A stretch of DNA of 64,000 nucleotides from contig JACJXZ010000014.1 of NCBI GenBank assembly GCA_020636375.1, positions 279,329 to 343,328 of the forward strand. Reading direction: 5' to 3'. The stretch is from Lewinellaceae bacterium. Its GTDB lineage: Bacteria; Bacteroidota; Bacteroidia; Chitinophagales; Saprospiraceae. The position numbers were made by a program, and so were the translations under genes. Within the stretch, counting starts at the first letter, position 1. Every line of letters starts with the position of its first letter. Under the pieces are notes generated by a model. The model searched no databases. It worked only from the letters and a program-made list of their open reading frames with translations, and was not told the DNA's origin. Below, in pieces: positions 54,951 to 63,810 of this stretch.

Positions 54951-55136
54951 GGGCGCGATTCCTTTTTGTACCGCTTGCTCGGTTTTAGGCCCGTCCGTCC
55001 GGCCGGGTAAATCTTAGGCTGTAGGTTTTAGGGGGGCAATCCCAGCCTAATCGGGCACTCAACAGGTGCCTAACGCCCAAAACCTAATGCCTAAATCCTC
55101 CCAACACCGGAGGGGGCACAATTTAGCATCGCACCC
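54951..55136. mobile_element. 186-bp MITE with GGGCGCGAT ends
   Basis: The ends are GGGCGCGATTCCTTTTTG (54951) and GGGGGCACAATTTAGCATCG, then CACCC at 55136, inverted with one mismatch. The interior (GCTCGGTTTTAGGCCC, AAATCTTAGGCTGTAGGTTT, CCTAACGCCCAAAACCTAAT) matches the outer parts of the composite at 23510-24080. It lies between the sigma/PorT operon and the next gene. No clear target duplication was seen. Confidence 0.85.
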
Positions 55137-55206
55137 GTATCATTATTTGTGTCCAGGCACTTAACAATCCAGCAATATAACAATCCAGCCATCCAGCACT
55201 TCTACC

Positions 55207-55938
55207 ATGCAGCTCAAACGGATCCAGCACTACCTCCAACAGTACCGCAAATACCTCTCCACGCCCAAAGCGAAAGAACAACGCCTCTACATCTGGGAGT
55301 CTCAGCGCATCTTCCAGCAAAACTGGGACATGGATGCGGACGACTGGCCCGCCATGTACGACGGCGCGCTCCAAAATTCCCAAACCAAACGCCTCTGGAA
55401 GCGCGAGGCTTATGAGCCTAAGCGCATGATGCTGGAACTGGCCCGCATGCAGCCCGATTTCGTGCGGCATATGTTCTTCGACCTGTTCAACGAAGAGAAA
55501 GAACTGGAAGGCCGGGTGGGGCGCTTCGTCTACTACTGCGACATGCTGCTCCAGGAATACAAGGACAAACACCCCCGCTCCATTGACAACAACCACTACC
55601 ACGACGACGATTACGGGATGGTTTCCCTCTACCTGGCCTTCCGGTACCCGGATCAATATACCCTTTACGAACCGGACGCCTTCCGCCAGCTGCTGCAAAA
55701 GCTGGGCAGCGGCGACATCCCCCGCGCCAACGACATGGAGCGCTTCGCCAAAGTGATGAAAACCCTGTACAAGTTCATGCAAAAGGAGGAGGGCCTGCTG
55801 GAACTGCACCGGCGGCGGCTAATGGAGGGGGCACATTATACCGGGGAAAGCCTGCTGGTGGTGTACGATTTTTATAAATATTGCACAGAGCCGGGATCGG
55901 GCGTGGAAGCGTATGTGGACGAGCGGGGGAGGGGGTAG
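55207..55938 (+). CDS. Orphan helical protein similar to the N-terminal region of McrB-type AAA proteins
   Basis: 243 residues, helical and aromatic-rich: RIQHYLQQYRKYLSTPKAKE, YIWESQRIFQQNWDMDADDW, AYEPKRMMLELARMQPDFVR, HMFFDLFNEEKELEGRVGRF and SIDNNHYHDDDYGMVSLYLA. In Bacteroidota this pattern often precedes an McrB-type AAA domain in a larger protein of modification-dependent restriction systems (from memory, unverified). Here the frame stops at 55938 and no AAA, McrC or nuclease gene follows. So it is either a stand-alone version or a truncated gene. Cytoplasmic; function unknown. Confidence 0.55.
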   Translation: MQLKRIQHYLQQYRKYLSTPKAKEQRLYIWESQRIFQQNWDMDADDWPAMYDGALQNSQTKRLWKREAYEPKRMMLELARMQPDFVRHMFFDLFNEEKELEGRVGRFVYYCDMLLQEYKDKHPRSIDNNHYHDDDYGMVSLYLAFRYPDQYTLYEPDAFRQLLQKLGSGDIPRANDMERFAKVMKTLYKFMQKEEGLLELHRRRLMEGAHYTGESLLVVYDFYKYCTEPGSGVEAYVDERGRG

Positions 55939-56099
55939 GGGTGTAATGTAACGGAGGTTGTGGGAAAAAGCGATACTCGGCCGCCAATCCAGGCCGGGCA
56001 GGTGGCCCGTTGTTGGTTGCTCGTTGCCAGCCCGGAAACTCAGGCCCTGCTGGCAGACAACCGACAACCGACAACAGGTATGCCCTGCAACCGTAGGTG

Positions 56100-56182
56100 G
56101 TGGGTTAAATCCGTTGATTTTTCAGTGCAAATGGAGAGCGGACCTCCAGGTCCGCTGGATTGGATCAACGGATTTAACCCAC
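56100..56182. repeat. 83-bp palindrome with GCGGACCTCCAGGTCCGC core
   Basis: GTGGGTTAAATCCGTTGAT (56100-56118) and ATCAACGGATTTAACCCAC (56164-56182) are perfect inverted arms. In the loop sits GCGGACCTCCAGGTCCGC, the same core as in the element at 12749-12859. The surrounding spacer 55939-56300 also has a CAACCGACAACCGACAAC tract and a possible -7 box TATCTTTG at 56239-56246 without a good -33 partner. Confidence 0.72.
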
Positions 56183-56300
56183 TTTCCAACCGCAAACCGG
56201 GCCTTGTTCGACGTTATAAAAATGCCCTCTCCGTTTCGTATCTTTGCCCCGCCTGATCTAAAAAAAAATCACCAGCCAGGCATTCATCAAAAGACGTCCC

Positions 56301-57392
56301 ATGCAACGAATACTGTTCCTCCTGCTCGCCTTCCTCCCCCTGCTTCCCCCGCAAGCCCGCGCCCAGTACGAATCCATATTCCCGGATTTGGAAGGCCCTG
56401 CCCTGCTGCAGGCCCTGCGGGGCAATTACACTCCCGACGGCGTGCTGCTCTTCACCGACGCCCGGGACACCCTCTTCTCCCGCATCGACGCCCGCAACGA
56501 CAGCCTCCGCTGCGTCTACACCGGCTATACCATCTATCTGGATCCCAACGAGGACCCCACCCAGGACGCCTTCGCCAAGGGCATCAATACCGAACACACC
56601 TATCCCCGCGCCTTTGGCGCCGGGCAGGGTGCCGCCATCGCCGATATGCACAACCTGTTCCCAACCCGCGAGGACGTCAACGCTGCCCGCGCCAACCTGC
56701 CCTTCCAGGAAATCCCGGACGGCCAGGCGCAAACCTGGTACTACCTGGACCAGCAGCAGAGCAACATCCCCGGCAGCAATATCGCCCTGTACAGCGAGTA
56801 CACCTCTTCCGGTTTCGAGCCGCCCGAGGCCCATAAGGGCGACGTTGCCCGGGCTATGTTCTATTTCTACACCATCTACCGCCAGCAGGCCGACGCCGAA
56901 GATCCCAACTTCTTCGAATCGCAACGCGAAACCCTCTGCGGCTGGCACCTCGCCGACCCGGTGGACGATACCGAGTACCAACGCAGCGAGAAGATCGCCT
57001 TTTACCAGGGCACTCCCAATCCCTTCGTGCTGGACTGCACCGTGGCGCAGCGCACCTACTGCCTGGGCCAGTCCGAACCCTGCGACCCGGTAGGGGTGGA
57101 AGAACCCGGCCGGCCCGGGGGGCTGGAGCTGTCGGTTGCGCCCAACCCGGCCCGCAGCGAGGCCATCCTGCAGTACCGCTTGCCGGTGGGCGGGGAGGTG
57201 CAGTTGCAGGTGTACGACGCCACTGGCCGCCAGGTGCTTCGGCGGGACCTGGGCTATCAGCCCGCCGGGCAGCATCGTTATGCACTGGCGGGAGCGTTTC
57301 TGAAAGGGCCGTTCGTGGTCGGGCGGGTGCTGTTGTTGCACGAAGGCGGGATGGTTGTGGATTCGGGAAAGATCATGCTGGCAGGGCAGTGA
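56301..57392 (+). CDS. Secreted endonuclease I-family nuclease with T9SS tail
   Basis: 363 residues with signal peptide (MQRILFLLLAFLPLLPPQAR, ending AQ). The His-Cys-box-like metal finger of the EndA/NucM/endonuclease I family is present: INTEHTYPRAFG with DMHNLFPTREDVNAARANLP and, further on, FEPPEAHKGDVARAMFYFYT. These residues bind Mg2+/Ca2+ and activate water for non-specific DNA/RNA cleavage. The C-terminal sorting domain begins near LSVAPNPARSEA. A nuclease released by T9SS, probably for use of extracellular DNA or to clear it from the surface. Single gene. Confidence 0.9.
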   Translation: MQRILFLLLAFLPLLPPQARAQYESIFPDLEGPALLQALRGNYTPDGVLLFTDARDTLFSRIDARNDSLRCVYTGYTIYLDPNEDPTQDAFAKGINTEHTYPRAFGAGQGAAIADMHNLFPTREDVNAARANLPFQEIPDGQAQTWYYLDQQQSNIPGSNIALYSEYTSSGFEPPEAHKGDVARAMFYFYTIYRQQADAEDPNFFESQRETLCGWHLADPVDDTEYQRSEKIAFYQGTPNPFVLDCTVAQRTYCLGQSEPCDPVGVEEPGRPGGLELSVAPNPARSEAILQYRLPVGGEVQLQVYDATGRQVLRRDLGYQPAGQHRYALAGAFLKGPFVVGRVLLLHEGGMVVDSGKIMLAGQ

Positions 57393-57643
57393 AAATTTTG
57401 AGCAAAAATACTTGCTATGTTGAGTGAAATTGCTCGGGATGGTGAGTAAAATGTTTTTGAATCTATAAGCCTGCCGATGTATAAGCGCGAACAATATGAA
57501 ACATTCTCCAGCCGGTTGTTTTGAGCAACGGCACGGTCGTCGAGACAATTCGCAGGTTAATCCGTTTGGCTTGCCAAGTTCCGTGTAATTCCGTTACCTT
57601 AGGCGAGTCATTTTCAACCCATAAAAAACCTAAACCACATCAC

Positions 57644-58486
57644 ATGAGTTTCTTCGATCGCCTGAGCAACGGCTGGAAACTGGGCATGGCCAGTTTCGGC
57701 GTCATTCGCGAAAACCCCAGCCTGATGCTCTTCCCGGTGCTTTCCGGGGCTTCTCTTTTGTTCATCTGCCTGACTTTCTTCGGTGGCATTGCCGCCATGT
57801 TTGGCTTTCAACTGGATGCCTTTTTCAGCCGCTTCGAAACCGGCGGAGAGTGGCTGGCCTACGCGGCCCTCTTCATTTTCTACCTCGTCAACTTCACGGT
57901 AATCGTCTTTTTCAACGTCGGCCTGGTCCACTGCACCCGCCTGATCATGGACGGCCGGGAGGCCAAAGTGGGCGACGGCATCGCCTACAGCATTTCGCGC
58001 CTCAACGCCATCGTCTCCTGGGCCATCCTGGCGGCTACCGTCGGGGTGATCCTGAAAACGCTGGAAGACCGCCTCGGCGCCATTGGCCAGATCATCATCG
58101 GCATTGTCGGCATCGTGTGGTCTGTCGCCACCTTCTTTGTGGTGCCGGTCATCGCTTACGAGGACGTCACCCCCATCGAAGCGGTGAAGCGCTCGGGCCG
58201 GATCGTGAAGGAAAAGTGGGGCGAGGCGATCGGGGCGAACTTCAGCTTCGGCCTGTTCTACTTCCTGGGCATTATCGCTATTGTTGCCATCAGCGTACTG
58301 TTGTTCTTCGTACATCCCATTGTCGCCATCGTTGCCGGCGTGCTATCCTTCCTCTTCCTGGCCACGGCGGTGTCGGCGGCCAAAACGGTGTTCCTGGCGG
58401 CGGTTTACCGGCATGTGAACGACGAGCCGGTGGAGTTTTATGACAGTGAGGTGCTGGACAATGTATTCGTGCCAAAGAAGAAGTAA
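57644..58486 (+). CDS. DUF6159-family integral membrane protein
   Basis: 280 residues from ATG 57644; the longer frame from 57521 covers spacer. Six hydrophobic segments: about 26-52, 67-92, 118-135, 147-170, 203-225 and 227-255. The start SFFDRLSNGWKLGMASFGVI and the piece YEDVTPIEAVKRSGRIVKEK are typical of this family, whose function is unknown. A weak promoter (TTG, 21 bases, TACCTTAG) precedes it at about 57572-57603. It converges with cheR across a strong bidirectional terminator. Confidence 0.82.
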   Translation: MSFFDRLSNGWKLGMASFGVIRENPSLMLFPVLSGASLLFICLTFFGGIAAMFGFQLDAFFSRFETGGEWLAYAALFIFYLVNFTVIVFFNVGLVHCTRLIMDGREAKVGDGIAYSISRLNAIVSWAILAATVGVILKTLEDRLGAIGQIIIGIVGIVWSVATFFVVPVIAYEDVTPIEAVKRSGRIVKEKWGEAIGANFSFGLFYFLGIIAIVAISVLLFFVHPIVAIVAGVLSFLFLATAVSAAKTVFLAAVYRHVNDEPVEFYDSEVLDNVFVPKKK

Positions 58487-58491
58487 GTGTT

Positions 58492-58543
58492 AAGGCGGAA
58501 GGCGATTTGCCGAATACGGCCGGATGAAATCGCCTTCCGCCTT
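58492..58543. terminator. Bidirectional terminator hairpin
   Basis: AAGGCGGAAGGCGATTT (58492-58508) and AAATCGCCTTCCGCCTT (58527-58543) form a perfect 17-bp stem. It lies between the convergent DUF6159 gene (stop 58486) and the cheR-like gene (stop 58543) and overlaps the latter's stop codon. No long T run, but stem strength and position support the role. Confidence 0.78.
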
Positions 58544-59364
58544 TATACCGCTCTGTAAATCCTCAGATGCTCCTGCCAGCTTTCCCATCCGGCCATTCCC
58601 CCGGGCAGGCGGCCGTGCTTGCCCAGCACCAGATACCCGCCTTCTGCCATCCGTCCCCTGATCCTTTCAAAAACCTCCCGCTGCAGGCTTTCCTCGAAAT
58701 ACATGGCCGCCAGGTTGCGGCACAGCATCAGGTGGAACGGGCCGGGCGGCATCTCCCGGCGGATATCCTGCTGCAAAAAACGGACGCCCTCCCGGAATTC
58801 GGGGCGGAGACGGAATAACTCTCCGGCCGGCTCGAAGGCATCTTTTATCCAGGCAGGGGGCAGGTCCTTCAGAGAAGCGCCGGGATAAACTGCTTCATCT
58901 GCCCGGCCCAGCAGGTGGCCGTCTATATCGGTGGCGATGATCTCTGTGTCCAGGCCGGAGAACCGGGCTTTCAGTTCCAGGTGCCAGATCAGGGCGAGGC
59001 TGTACGGTTCTTCTCCCGAAGCGCAGCCGGCAGACCAGCAGCGGAGGGGGGCGCCGGATGCCGTTGCCGCCTGGGCCAGCTCCGGCAGGATTATGTCCTT
59101 TATCGTATTAAAAACGCCCTGCCCCCGGTAGAAGCGGGAGATGGTAATGCGGCAGAAGCGGTCGAGCAACTCCCACTCCTCCGGCTGCTCTTCCAGGTAC
59201 TGGCGGTAGGCCCCGAAGCCTTCCAGCCCCAGTTCCCGGATACGCCGTTTGATCAGTTTGCAGGGCTGGCGGCGCACCTTGCGGAAGCCGGGCCAGCGCA
59301 GGCGGAGGCGGGGCAGGGCCCACTGGAGGAAAGTGGTGCAGGAGGGGTGGGGCGGGCCATTCAT
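58543..59364 (-). CDS. CheR-type protein-glutamate methyltransferase, orphan
   Basis: 273 residues. N-terminal helical domain (FLQWALPRLRLRWPGFRKVR, RRIRELGLEGFGAYRQYLEE) and C-terminal SAM-dependent methyltransferase (CWSAGCASGEEPYSLALIWH, IIATDIDGHLLGRADEAVYP, VRFLQQDIRREMPPGPFHLM, LCRNLAAMYFEESLQREVFE). Most CheR family proteins have RNVLIYF; here it is RNLAAMYF, so the last motif is divergent. CheR methylates chemoreceptors using SAM, but no chemotaxis gene lies nearby. It starts 12 bp downstream of the glucanase stop on the same strand and may be read from that operon. Confidence 0.87.
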   Translation of the reverse strand: MNGPPHPSCTTFLQWALPRLRLRWPGFRKVRRQPCKLIKRRIRELGLEGFGAYRQYLEEQPEEWELLDRFCRITISRFYRGQGVFNTIKDIILPELAQAATASGAPLRCWSAGCASGEEPYSLALIWHLELKARFSGLDTEIIATDIDGHLLGRADEAVYPGASLKDLPPAWIKDAFEPAGELFRLRPEFREGVRFLQQDIRREMPPGPFHLMLCRNLAAMYFEESLQREVFERIRGRMAEGGYLVLGKHGRLPGGMAGWESWQEHLRIYRAV

Positions 59365-59376
59365 TCGAATGAGATT

Positions 59377-61377
59377 TTATTTTCTGACAACTCTCCTGAC
59401 GGCGAGGATATTTCCCCTCGGGTCGGAAAATTTAATCCAGTAGACTCCGGAAGGGACGTCTGACAGGTCGGCTTCGCAGAGTTCTCCCTTGGCAGTTCCC
59501 CTTCTGCGAAATACCGAGGCGCCATTTACATCGACCAATTCAACATTCAGGCCTTCGTGGAAACTGTGAGAAAAATAGATGTGGCTTCCCGCCGGGTTGG
59601 GAAAAACCCTGGCTTGTAAGCTGTCCATGGGGAGATCTGTTCCACTGATCAGGTCTTCCCCGTCGCAATCCTCGTCGACGCCGTTGTTGGCAATTTCTTC
59701 CGAGCCGGGATAGATGGCGGAGTTATCGTCGTCGCAGTCCTGAAGAGAAAAAAACGCGTCGCCGTCGTTGTCCACCTCAAGAACGATTTCATCCAGGTAG
59801 ATCGTAGCCCCCCCGGGGTTTTGGAGGTAGCTGGTGGCCCACACGAAACCGCCGATGATCATGCTCAGGTCGCGGCCGGCAAGATCGACGGTAAATTGTT
59901 GCCATTCCTGAGAAAGAGTGACAGGGCCGGGCGATACGGGAATGGGGCCAAAGGAATCATGGTATTCCAGGTTGGCGGCGTTGATGCCGCCGGTTTTGAA
60001 TTCGGCCTTTTCTCCTCCGTTTTCTCCCCGTGCCCAGAAACTGAGCCGGATTTGTGCGTGTTCTTCGAGGGCATTCAGCGCATTGGAAAAATCGTAGCCG
60101 GGATAGTGTCCCCAGTTGTTTACGGGGAATTGCCAGTAGATGCCTCCCCAGTGGCCGGGAGAAGGCGTATAGGATATTCGGATGCAGGTTTCGCCAGAGT
60201 ATGGGTTATCTGTTGACAATTCATCGATAATATCGGTAGGGTTAGAGAAGGTGTCATTTAATATTGTCGCCAGTTCGCCCATCCATCCGCTGGAGAAGAA
60301 GTTTCTCGTTGTATCGCACCCGTCCTTGTAAATGTACATGGGAAAGTAGCCTTCTTCAGCTTCCACCACCCGGGGTGGCCGGCTGATGGTGTTGAGCCCT
60401 TCCACCGGAACACAGTCAACGAGAGCGGGTTTGATGCTGCCATCCGCATTGTACATACCCCAATGGATACCAGCTTCTCCTTCGAATTTGCCCTTCCAGT
60501 TTTCATCGAAAATCTCAAAGTAAAAATAGTCGATGTCGTTCTCGTCCGCCATGGCGACAAAGTCGGAAATATAAATCTTTTGGTTCTCCGGGCTTGGAAC
60601 CGCCTCGCCCCGTATCTCTCCTTCTGATGGCCAGCCCGTTTCACCGATAACCATGTGTTTATCGGGATATTTTGCTTTGAGTTCATTCCACTTCTCCAAA
60701 ATATAATCTGCGCTCTCTTCAATGCTTACCCCGTCCCAGTAGGGATAGATGTGGACAAACATAATGTCTACCGCTTCTGCCAAAGGTTCGGAGTGAAGCC
60801 AGTGGAACCAGGTTTCGGCGGTAGCTACCGGCAAATCATCTGTGGCTTCCTTTACCTTTTCGATGTACGCTATTAGCCTTTCTTCGGAAAGGTCGGCTCG
60901 CAGGAGGACTTCGTTCCCAACGATTAATCCTTTGGTGGTGGACAGGCCCAGGTTGGCTATTTTAATCAGGCTGTCGATTTGCCTTCGGTTCTCGCACTCA
61001 TCTTTGGAGAGCCAGGCTCCCGGATAACATTCGAGGCCAACCTGCTCACATAGTATTGGTATCTGTTCGAGATTGTCGGTGACGCCATAAGTCCTTATTT
61101 TCGTGGTCAGGTGCCGGATAAATTGCAGGTCTTCTTCCATTTCGGGCGTGGTTGGCTGAATGCCAAAATCGGGGTCCTCGTTATCCCGGTGAGGGCCGTA
61201 ACACAGCCCTTTGAACGACTCGATAGTACCGGATGATCCGGGCACCCGGTATGTCGCCTCTGATTGAGCAGATACAGGCGACGGACCAACAGGAGACAAC
61301 CAGTTGAGCAAAAGAATAACGATAATACCGGAAATAGCCAGGAAGCATTTCCTGGTTGAATGGAACTGCGTTTTCAT
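59377..61377 (-). CDS. Secreted GH17 beta-1,3-glucanase-like protein with MopE-type motif and T9SS tail
   Basis: 666 residues from ATG 61377; an upstream in-frame start would overlap the preceding gene by about 175 bp. Signal region MKTQFHSTRKCFLAISGIIV. GH17 hallmarks: VGNEVLLRAD with the acid/base Glu156 and VIGETGWPSEG with the nucleophile Glu246, both on a TIM barrel (about 50-370). Then a carbohydrate-binding-like beta domain (about 390-575), a calcium-type DNDGDAFFSLQDCDDDNSAI and PGSEEIANNGVDEDCDGED loop of the MopE kind, and a T9SS sorting domain (ARVFPNPAGSHIYFSH). Should cleave beta-1,3-glucan outside the cell. Third gene of an overlapping operon. Confidence 0.9.
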   Translation of the reverse strand: MKTQFHSTRKCFLAISGIIVILLLNWLSPVGPSPVSAQSEATYRVPGSSGTIESFKGLCYGPHRDNEDPDFGIQPTTPEMEEDLQFIRHLTTKIRTYGVTDNLEQIPILCEQVGLECYPGAWLSKDECENRRQIDSLIKIANLGLSTTKGLIVGNEVLLRADLSEERLIAYIEKVKEATDDLPVATAETWFHWLHSEPLAEAVDIMFVHIYPYWDGVSIEESADYILEKWNELKAKYPDKHMVIGETGWPSEGEIRGEAVPSPENQKIYISDFVAMADENDIDYFYFEIFDENWKGKFEGEAGIHWGMYNADGSIKPALVDCVPVEGLNTISRPPRVVEAEEGYFPMYIYKDGCDTTRNFFSSGWMGELATILNDTFSNPTDIIDELSTDNPYSGETCIRISYTPSPGHWGGIYWQFPVNNWGHYPGYDFSNALNALEEHAQIRLSFWARGENGGEKAEFKTGGINAANLEYHDSFGPIPVSPGPVTLSQEWQQFTVDLAGRDLSMIIGGFVWATSYLQNPGGATIYLDEIVLEVDNDGDAFFSLQDCDDDNSAIYPGSEEIANNGVDEDCDGEDLISGTDLPMDSLQARVFPNPAGSHIYFSHSFHEGLNVELVDVNGASVFRRRGTAKGELCEADLSDVPSGVYWIKFSDPRGNILAVRRVVRK

Positions 61378-62849
61378 GGGTTGAATTTTTGGTGATTGAA
61401 TAGGTAAGCGATCCTGAATTGGGCCAGGAAGGAGGTTTTCTTCTCGTCCTGGAGCAGAATAGGCAGTGAAGATTTGAGCTGGCTGACCACCAGTCCGAAC
61501 TGCAGGCCAGCCTGGAGGCGGGTACCGTCCATGTCGAAGCCGGCGAACCATTCCGACTCTTTGATTTTGCCGATCTCTCCGATTGGGTTTTCTCTGTCAA
61601 CCTCCAGCTCGCCGAACCGTTCCCACCCTTTTTCGGCTTCCAGCCTTACTGCAGAGGGAAACAAGCTGGTGCCGGCAACGATGCGAAAAGTATTTTGATA
61701 CTCTTTGCCGAAAGAGAAAACAGGTAAAGTGGCGGACAGGGGGATGCTGATATTGACCCCCGGGCCTGCAGTTTTGACATTGTAGTAGATGAATGCTTTT
61801 CCGGGGATACCCGGCTTGATATAGTCCTTCCGATAGGTGGTTTCGTATAGCTGGTTGTCGTTTATAATCTCGAATTTTACCAGTTCCGGCAGGAACCGCA
61901 GCCCCAGGGAAAGGAAGCCCTTGAAGTTGAGCACTCCAACATTTACTCCGTACTTGTCCGGCAGTGTCATCTCCACTCTGTTGGCGGCGATCAGGTAACT
62001 GTCGGGCACGTCGTCCGGAAGGATGTGATAGGGCCGGTTTGCCTTATCGTCGGGATGAGGGCGCCCCGTCCTTATCTGGCTCGGAATGTTAATCAGTTCT
62101 ATACTGTATCCTTTGCGGAAGTTGATGCCGCCGCCGCCGCCAGATGTAATCGCTGGGTGGCGGGCCAGGTATTCTTTCCAGGAGACGAGCCTGACGGGAG
62201 AAGGAATGGTGATAAGGCTCCAGTTTACCAGGCTGTTGTCCAGAATCCTTTGATGTACAGAAAGATGCCTTTGAATCTGACTGCCGTCCTGGTGTTCGAT
62301 GATCAAATTTATGTCTTCTGCCTGCCTTATAAGGGACTTTGGCAAATCGAAACGAAACCAGCCGATCTGGTTGGTTTCCATTTGCAGGAAAGTTTCCCGG
62401 ATCATTAGATTTACACCGGCGCCGGCTATCCCTTTTTCCCGGCTGTTCACTACTCTGCCAATTATTGAAATTGTAGTGTCCGTCACATTTCCTTCGCCCT
62501 GGCTATCCTGGTTTTCGCCCCAAACATTCGGCGCTTTTACAAGCTGAACGCTGATCTGAGGATAATCTTTGTCAAAGGGTTGGATTACTTTTTCCAGTTT
62601 GTAACCGGCGGCACTGACCTGGTATACTATAAAACCTTTTTCCTGTATCCGGATTTCCACTTTTCCTTCGGATCCGGTCCTGTAAACTGGTATGCCGTTA
62701 TGGGAATTGATCCGGACGGTAGCCCCCTCAATTCCCCTCCCTCCTTCGTCGGTAATACTAAACGTTACGTTGATGATCTCTTGTGAGTAGACCTGTACGC
62801 CCGGCAGGGTTACAGACAGTAAGATGGATAAAAAGATTCTGCTGGCCAT
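61374..62849 (-). CDS. Exported protein with two carboxypeptidase-regulatory-like domains and beta-rich C-terminus
   Basis: 491 residues from ATG 62849 (MASRIFLSILLSVTLPGVQV, signal); a Met 13 codons upstream is possible. Two regulatory-like beta domains: FSITDEGGRGIEGATVRINS and ISIIGRVVNSREKGIAGAGV. The remainder (MTLPDKYGVNVGVLNFKGF, FLPELVKFEIINDNQLYET, GPGVNISIPLSATLPVFSFG, LQAGLQFGLVVSQLKSSLPI, FRIAYLFNHQ) looks like an outer-membrane beta-barrel or beta-sandwich. It overlaps the glucanase gene by four bases (ATGA), so the two are translated together. May anchor or display the glucanase, or bind glycan. Family not recognised. Confidence 0.7.
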   Translation of the reverse strand: MASRIFLSILLSVTLPGVQVYSQEIINVTFSITDEGGRGIEGATVRINSHNGIPVYRTGSEGKVEIRIQEKGFIVYQVSAAGYKLEKVIQPFDKDYPQISVQLVKAPNVWGENQDSQGEGNVTDTTISIIGRVVNSREKGIAGAGVNLMIRETFLQMETNQIGWFRFDLPKSLIRQAEDINLIIEHQDGSQIQRHLSVHQRILDNSLVNWSLITIPSPVRLVSWKEYLARHPAITSGGGGGINFRKGYSIELINIPSQIRTGRPHPDDKANRPYHILPDDVPDSYLIAANRVEMTLPDKYGVNVGVLNFKGFLSLGLRFLPELVKFEIINDNQLYETTYRKDYIKPGIPGKAFIYYNVKTAGPGVNISIPLSATLPVFSFGKEYQNTFRIVAGTSLFPSAVRLEAEKGWERFGELEVDRENPIGEIGKIKESEWFAGFDMDGTRLQAGLQFGLVVSQLKSSLPILLQDEKKTSFLAQFRIAYLFNHQKFNP

Positions 62850-62853
62850 ATCT

Positions 62854-63696
62854 TTATGTTTTAGGTTCCTGTGGTGGGTTCCAAACAAGCCTGACAGGTT
62901 TCTCCAGGTTCAGGTAATCGACATTTTTTTCCCGCTCCACATTCTCGTGGCGATACCGGAATAGATAGTTGTCTGCCAGTTCGCTTTCCTGCTTCCTTGC
63001 GGTCAGCCTAAATTGGCCGTCCGGGCCGGACACCACGGTGGTATCTCGGGTTTCAATCACTACTCCGGCCAGAAGCTTTCCGGAAGCATCTACAACGGCA
63101 CCTGAAACCTGGAACGTAGTGAATGCGGGGTCGGGTAGCGGGGCAGGGGCTGGGCTTTTGATTTGGGATTTATCGTTTTTTTCCTTCTTGCTTCTCGCTT
63201 CGTGATCTGAAACGTGCTTGTCGATTGGTCCCTGTATGTCAGGTTTTTGGAAAGAAAGGGCTAAGGAATCAGTTCTGGAGCAAAAATCGAAAACGATGCT
63301 TTTCACGGCATCATAATATAGAGAGTCCTTCAAAAAAAGATGGTGGCAAAGAGTGGCTATCCTGTTGCAGGTGTTCGCCCTCAACACCTGATAACTTTCC
63401 CGAAAGGCAGATTCAAATGTGTTTTTGATGTAAGTCGTGTCGAGGTTCTTTGATTTTAAGCTGTGTTTGCCCTGCCCTTCGAGAATAAATATCTTCCTCC
63501 AGATGCTTTCGACTCCAAGTTCTACGGCCGTTTCTCTATCAAGCACTCTGGTGCCCTGTCTTATTTCCACCTGATTGATTTCCTTCAGGAAACACACACA
63601 GTCTCTTGGTGGGGGCTCGCTGGTACGGCAGGCACAAAAACTGGCGAGGCAGTAAAATAATACCCACCTGATGATTTGATTTGCTGTGCTTTTCAT
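62854..63696 (-). CDS. Probable lipoprotein with carboxypeptidase-regulatory-like domain
   Basis: 280 residues from ATG 63696 (MKSTANQIIRWVLFYCLASF, then CACRTSEPP): a hydrophobic stretch followed by Cys, a likely lipobox. The upstream Met (63750) would add 18 residues that spoil the signal. Residues about 30-170 are helical with several Cys (NRIATLCHHLFLKDSLYYDA, VKSIVFDFCSRTDSL). Residues about 190-280 form a regulatory-like domain (FQVSGAVVDASGKLLAGVVI, TRDTTVVSGPDGQFRLTARK). First gene of the glucanase operon, four bases before the next gene. Function unknown; the pair of regulatory-like domains suggests a surface scaffold. Confidence 0.68.
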   Translation of the reverse strand: MKSTANQIIRWVLFYCLASFCACRTSEPPPRDCVCFLKEINQVEIRQGTRVLDRETAVELGVESIWRKIFILEGQGKHSLKSKNLDTTYIKNTFESAFRESYQVLRANTCNRIATLCHHLFLKDSLYYDAVKSIVFDFCSRTDSLALSFQKPDIQGPIDKHVSDHEARSKKEKNDKSQIKSPAPAPLPDPAFTTFQVSGAVVDASGKLLAGVVIETRDTTVVSGPDGQFRLTARKQESELADNYLFRYRHENVEREKNVDYLNLEKPVRLVWNPPQEPKT

Positions 63697-63810
63697 GATG
63701 GAGAGGTTTGATGTTCTATTAAGGAAATAGCAAAAAAGCGAAATGGCCAACAGCTTTTACCAGGCCACGTGCAAATTTTCCCTCTTCCTTCCTTAGCTTT
63801 ACCCCAAAAA

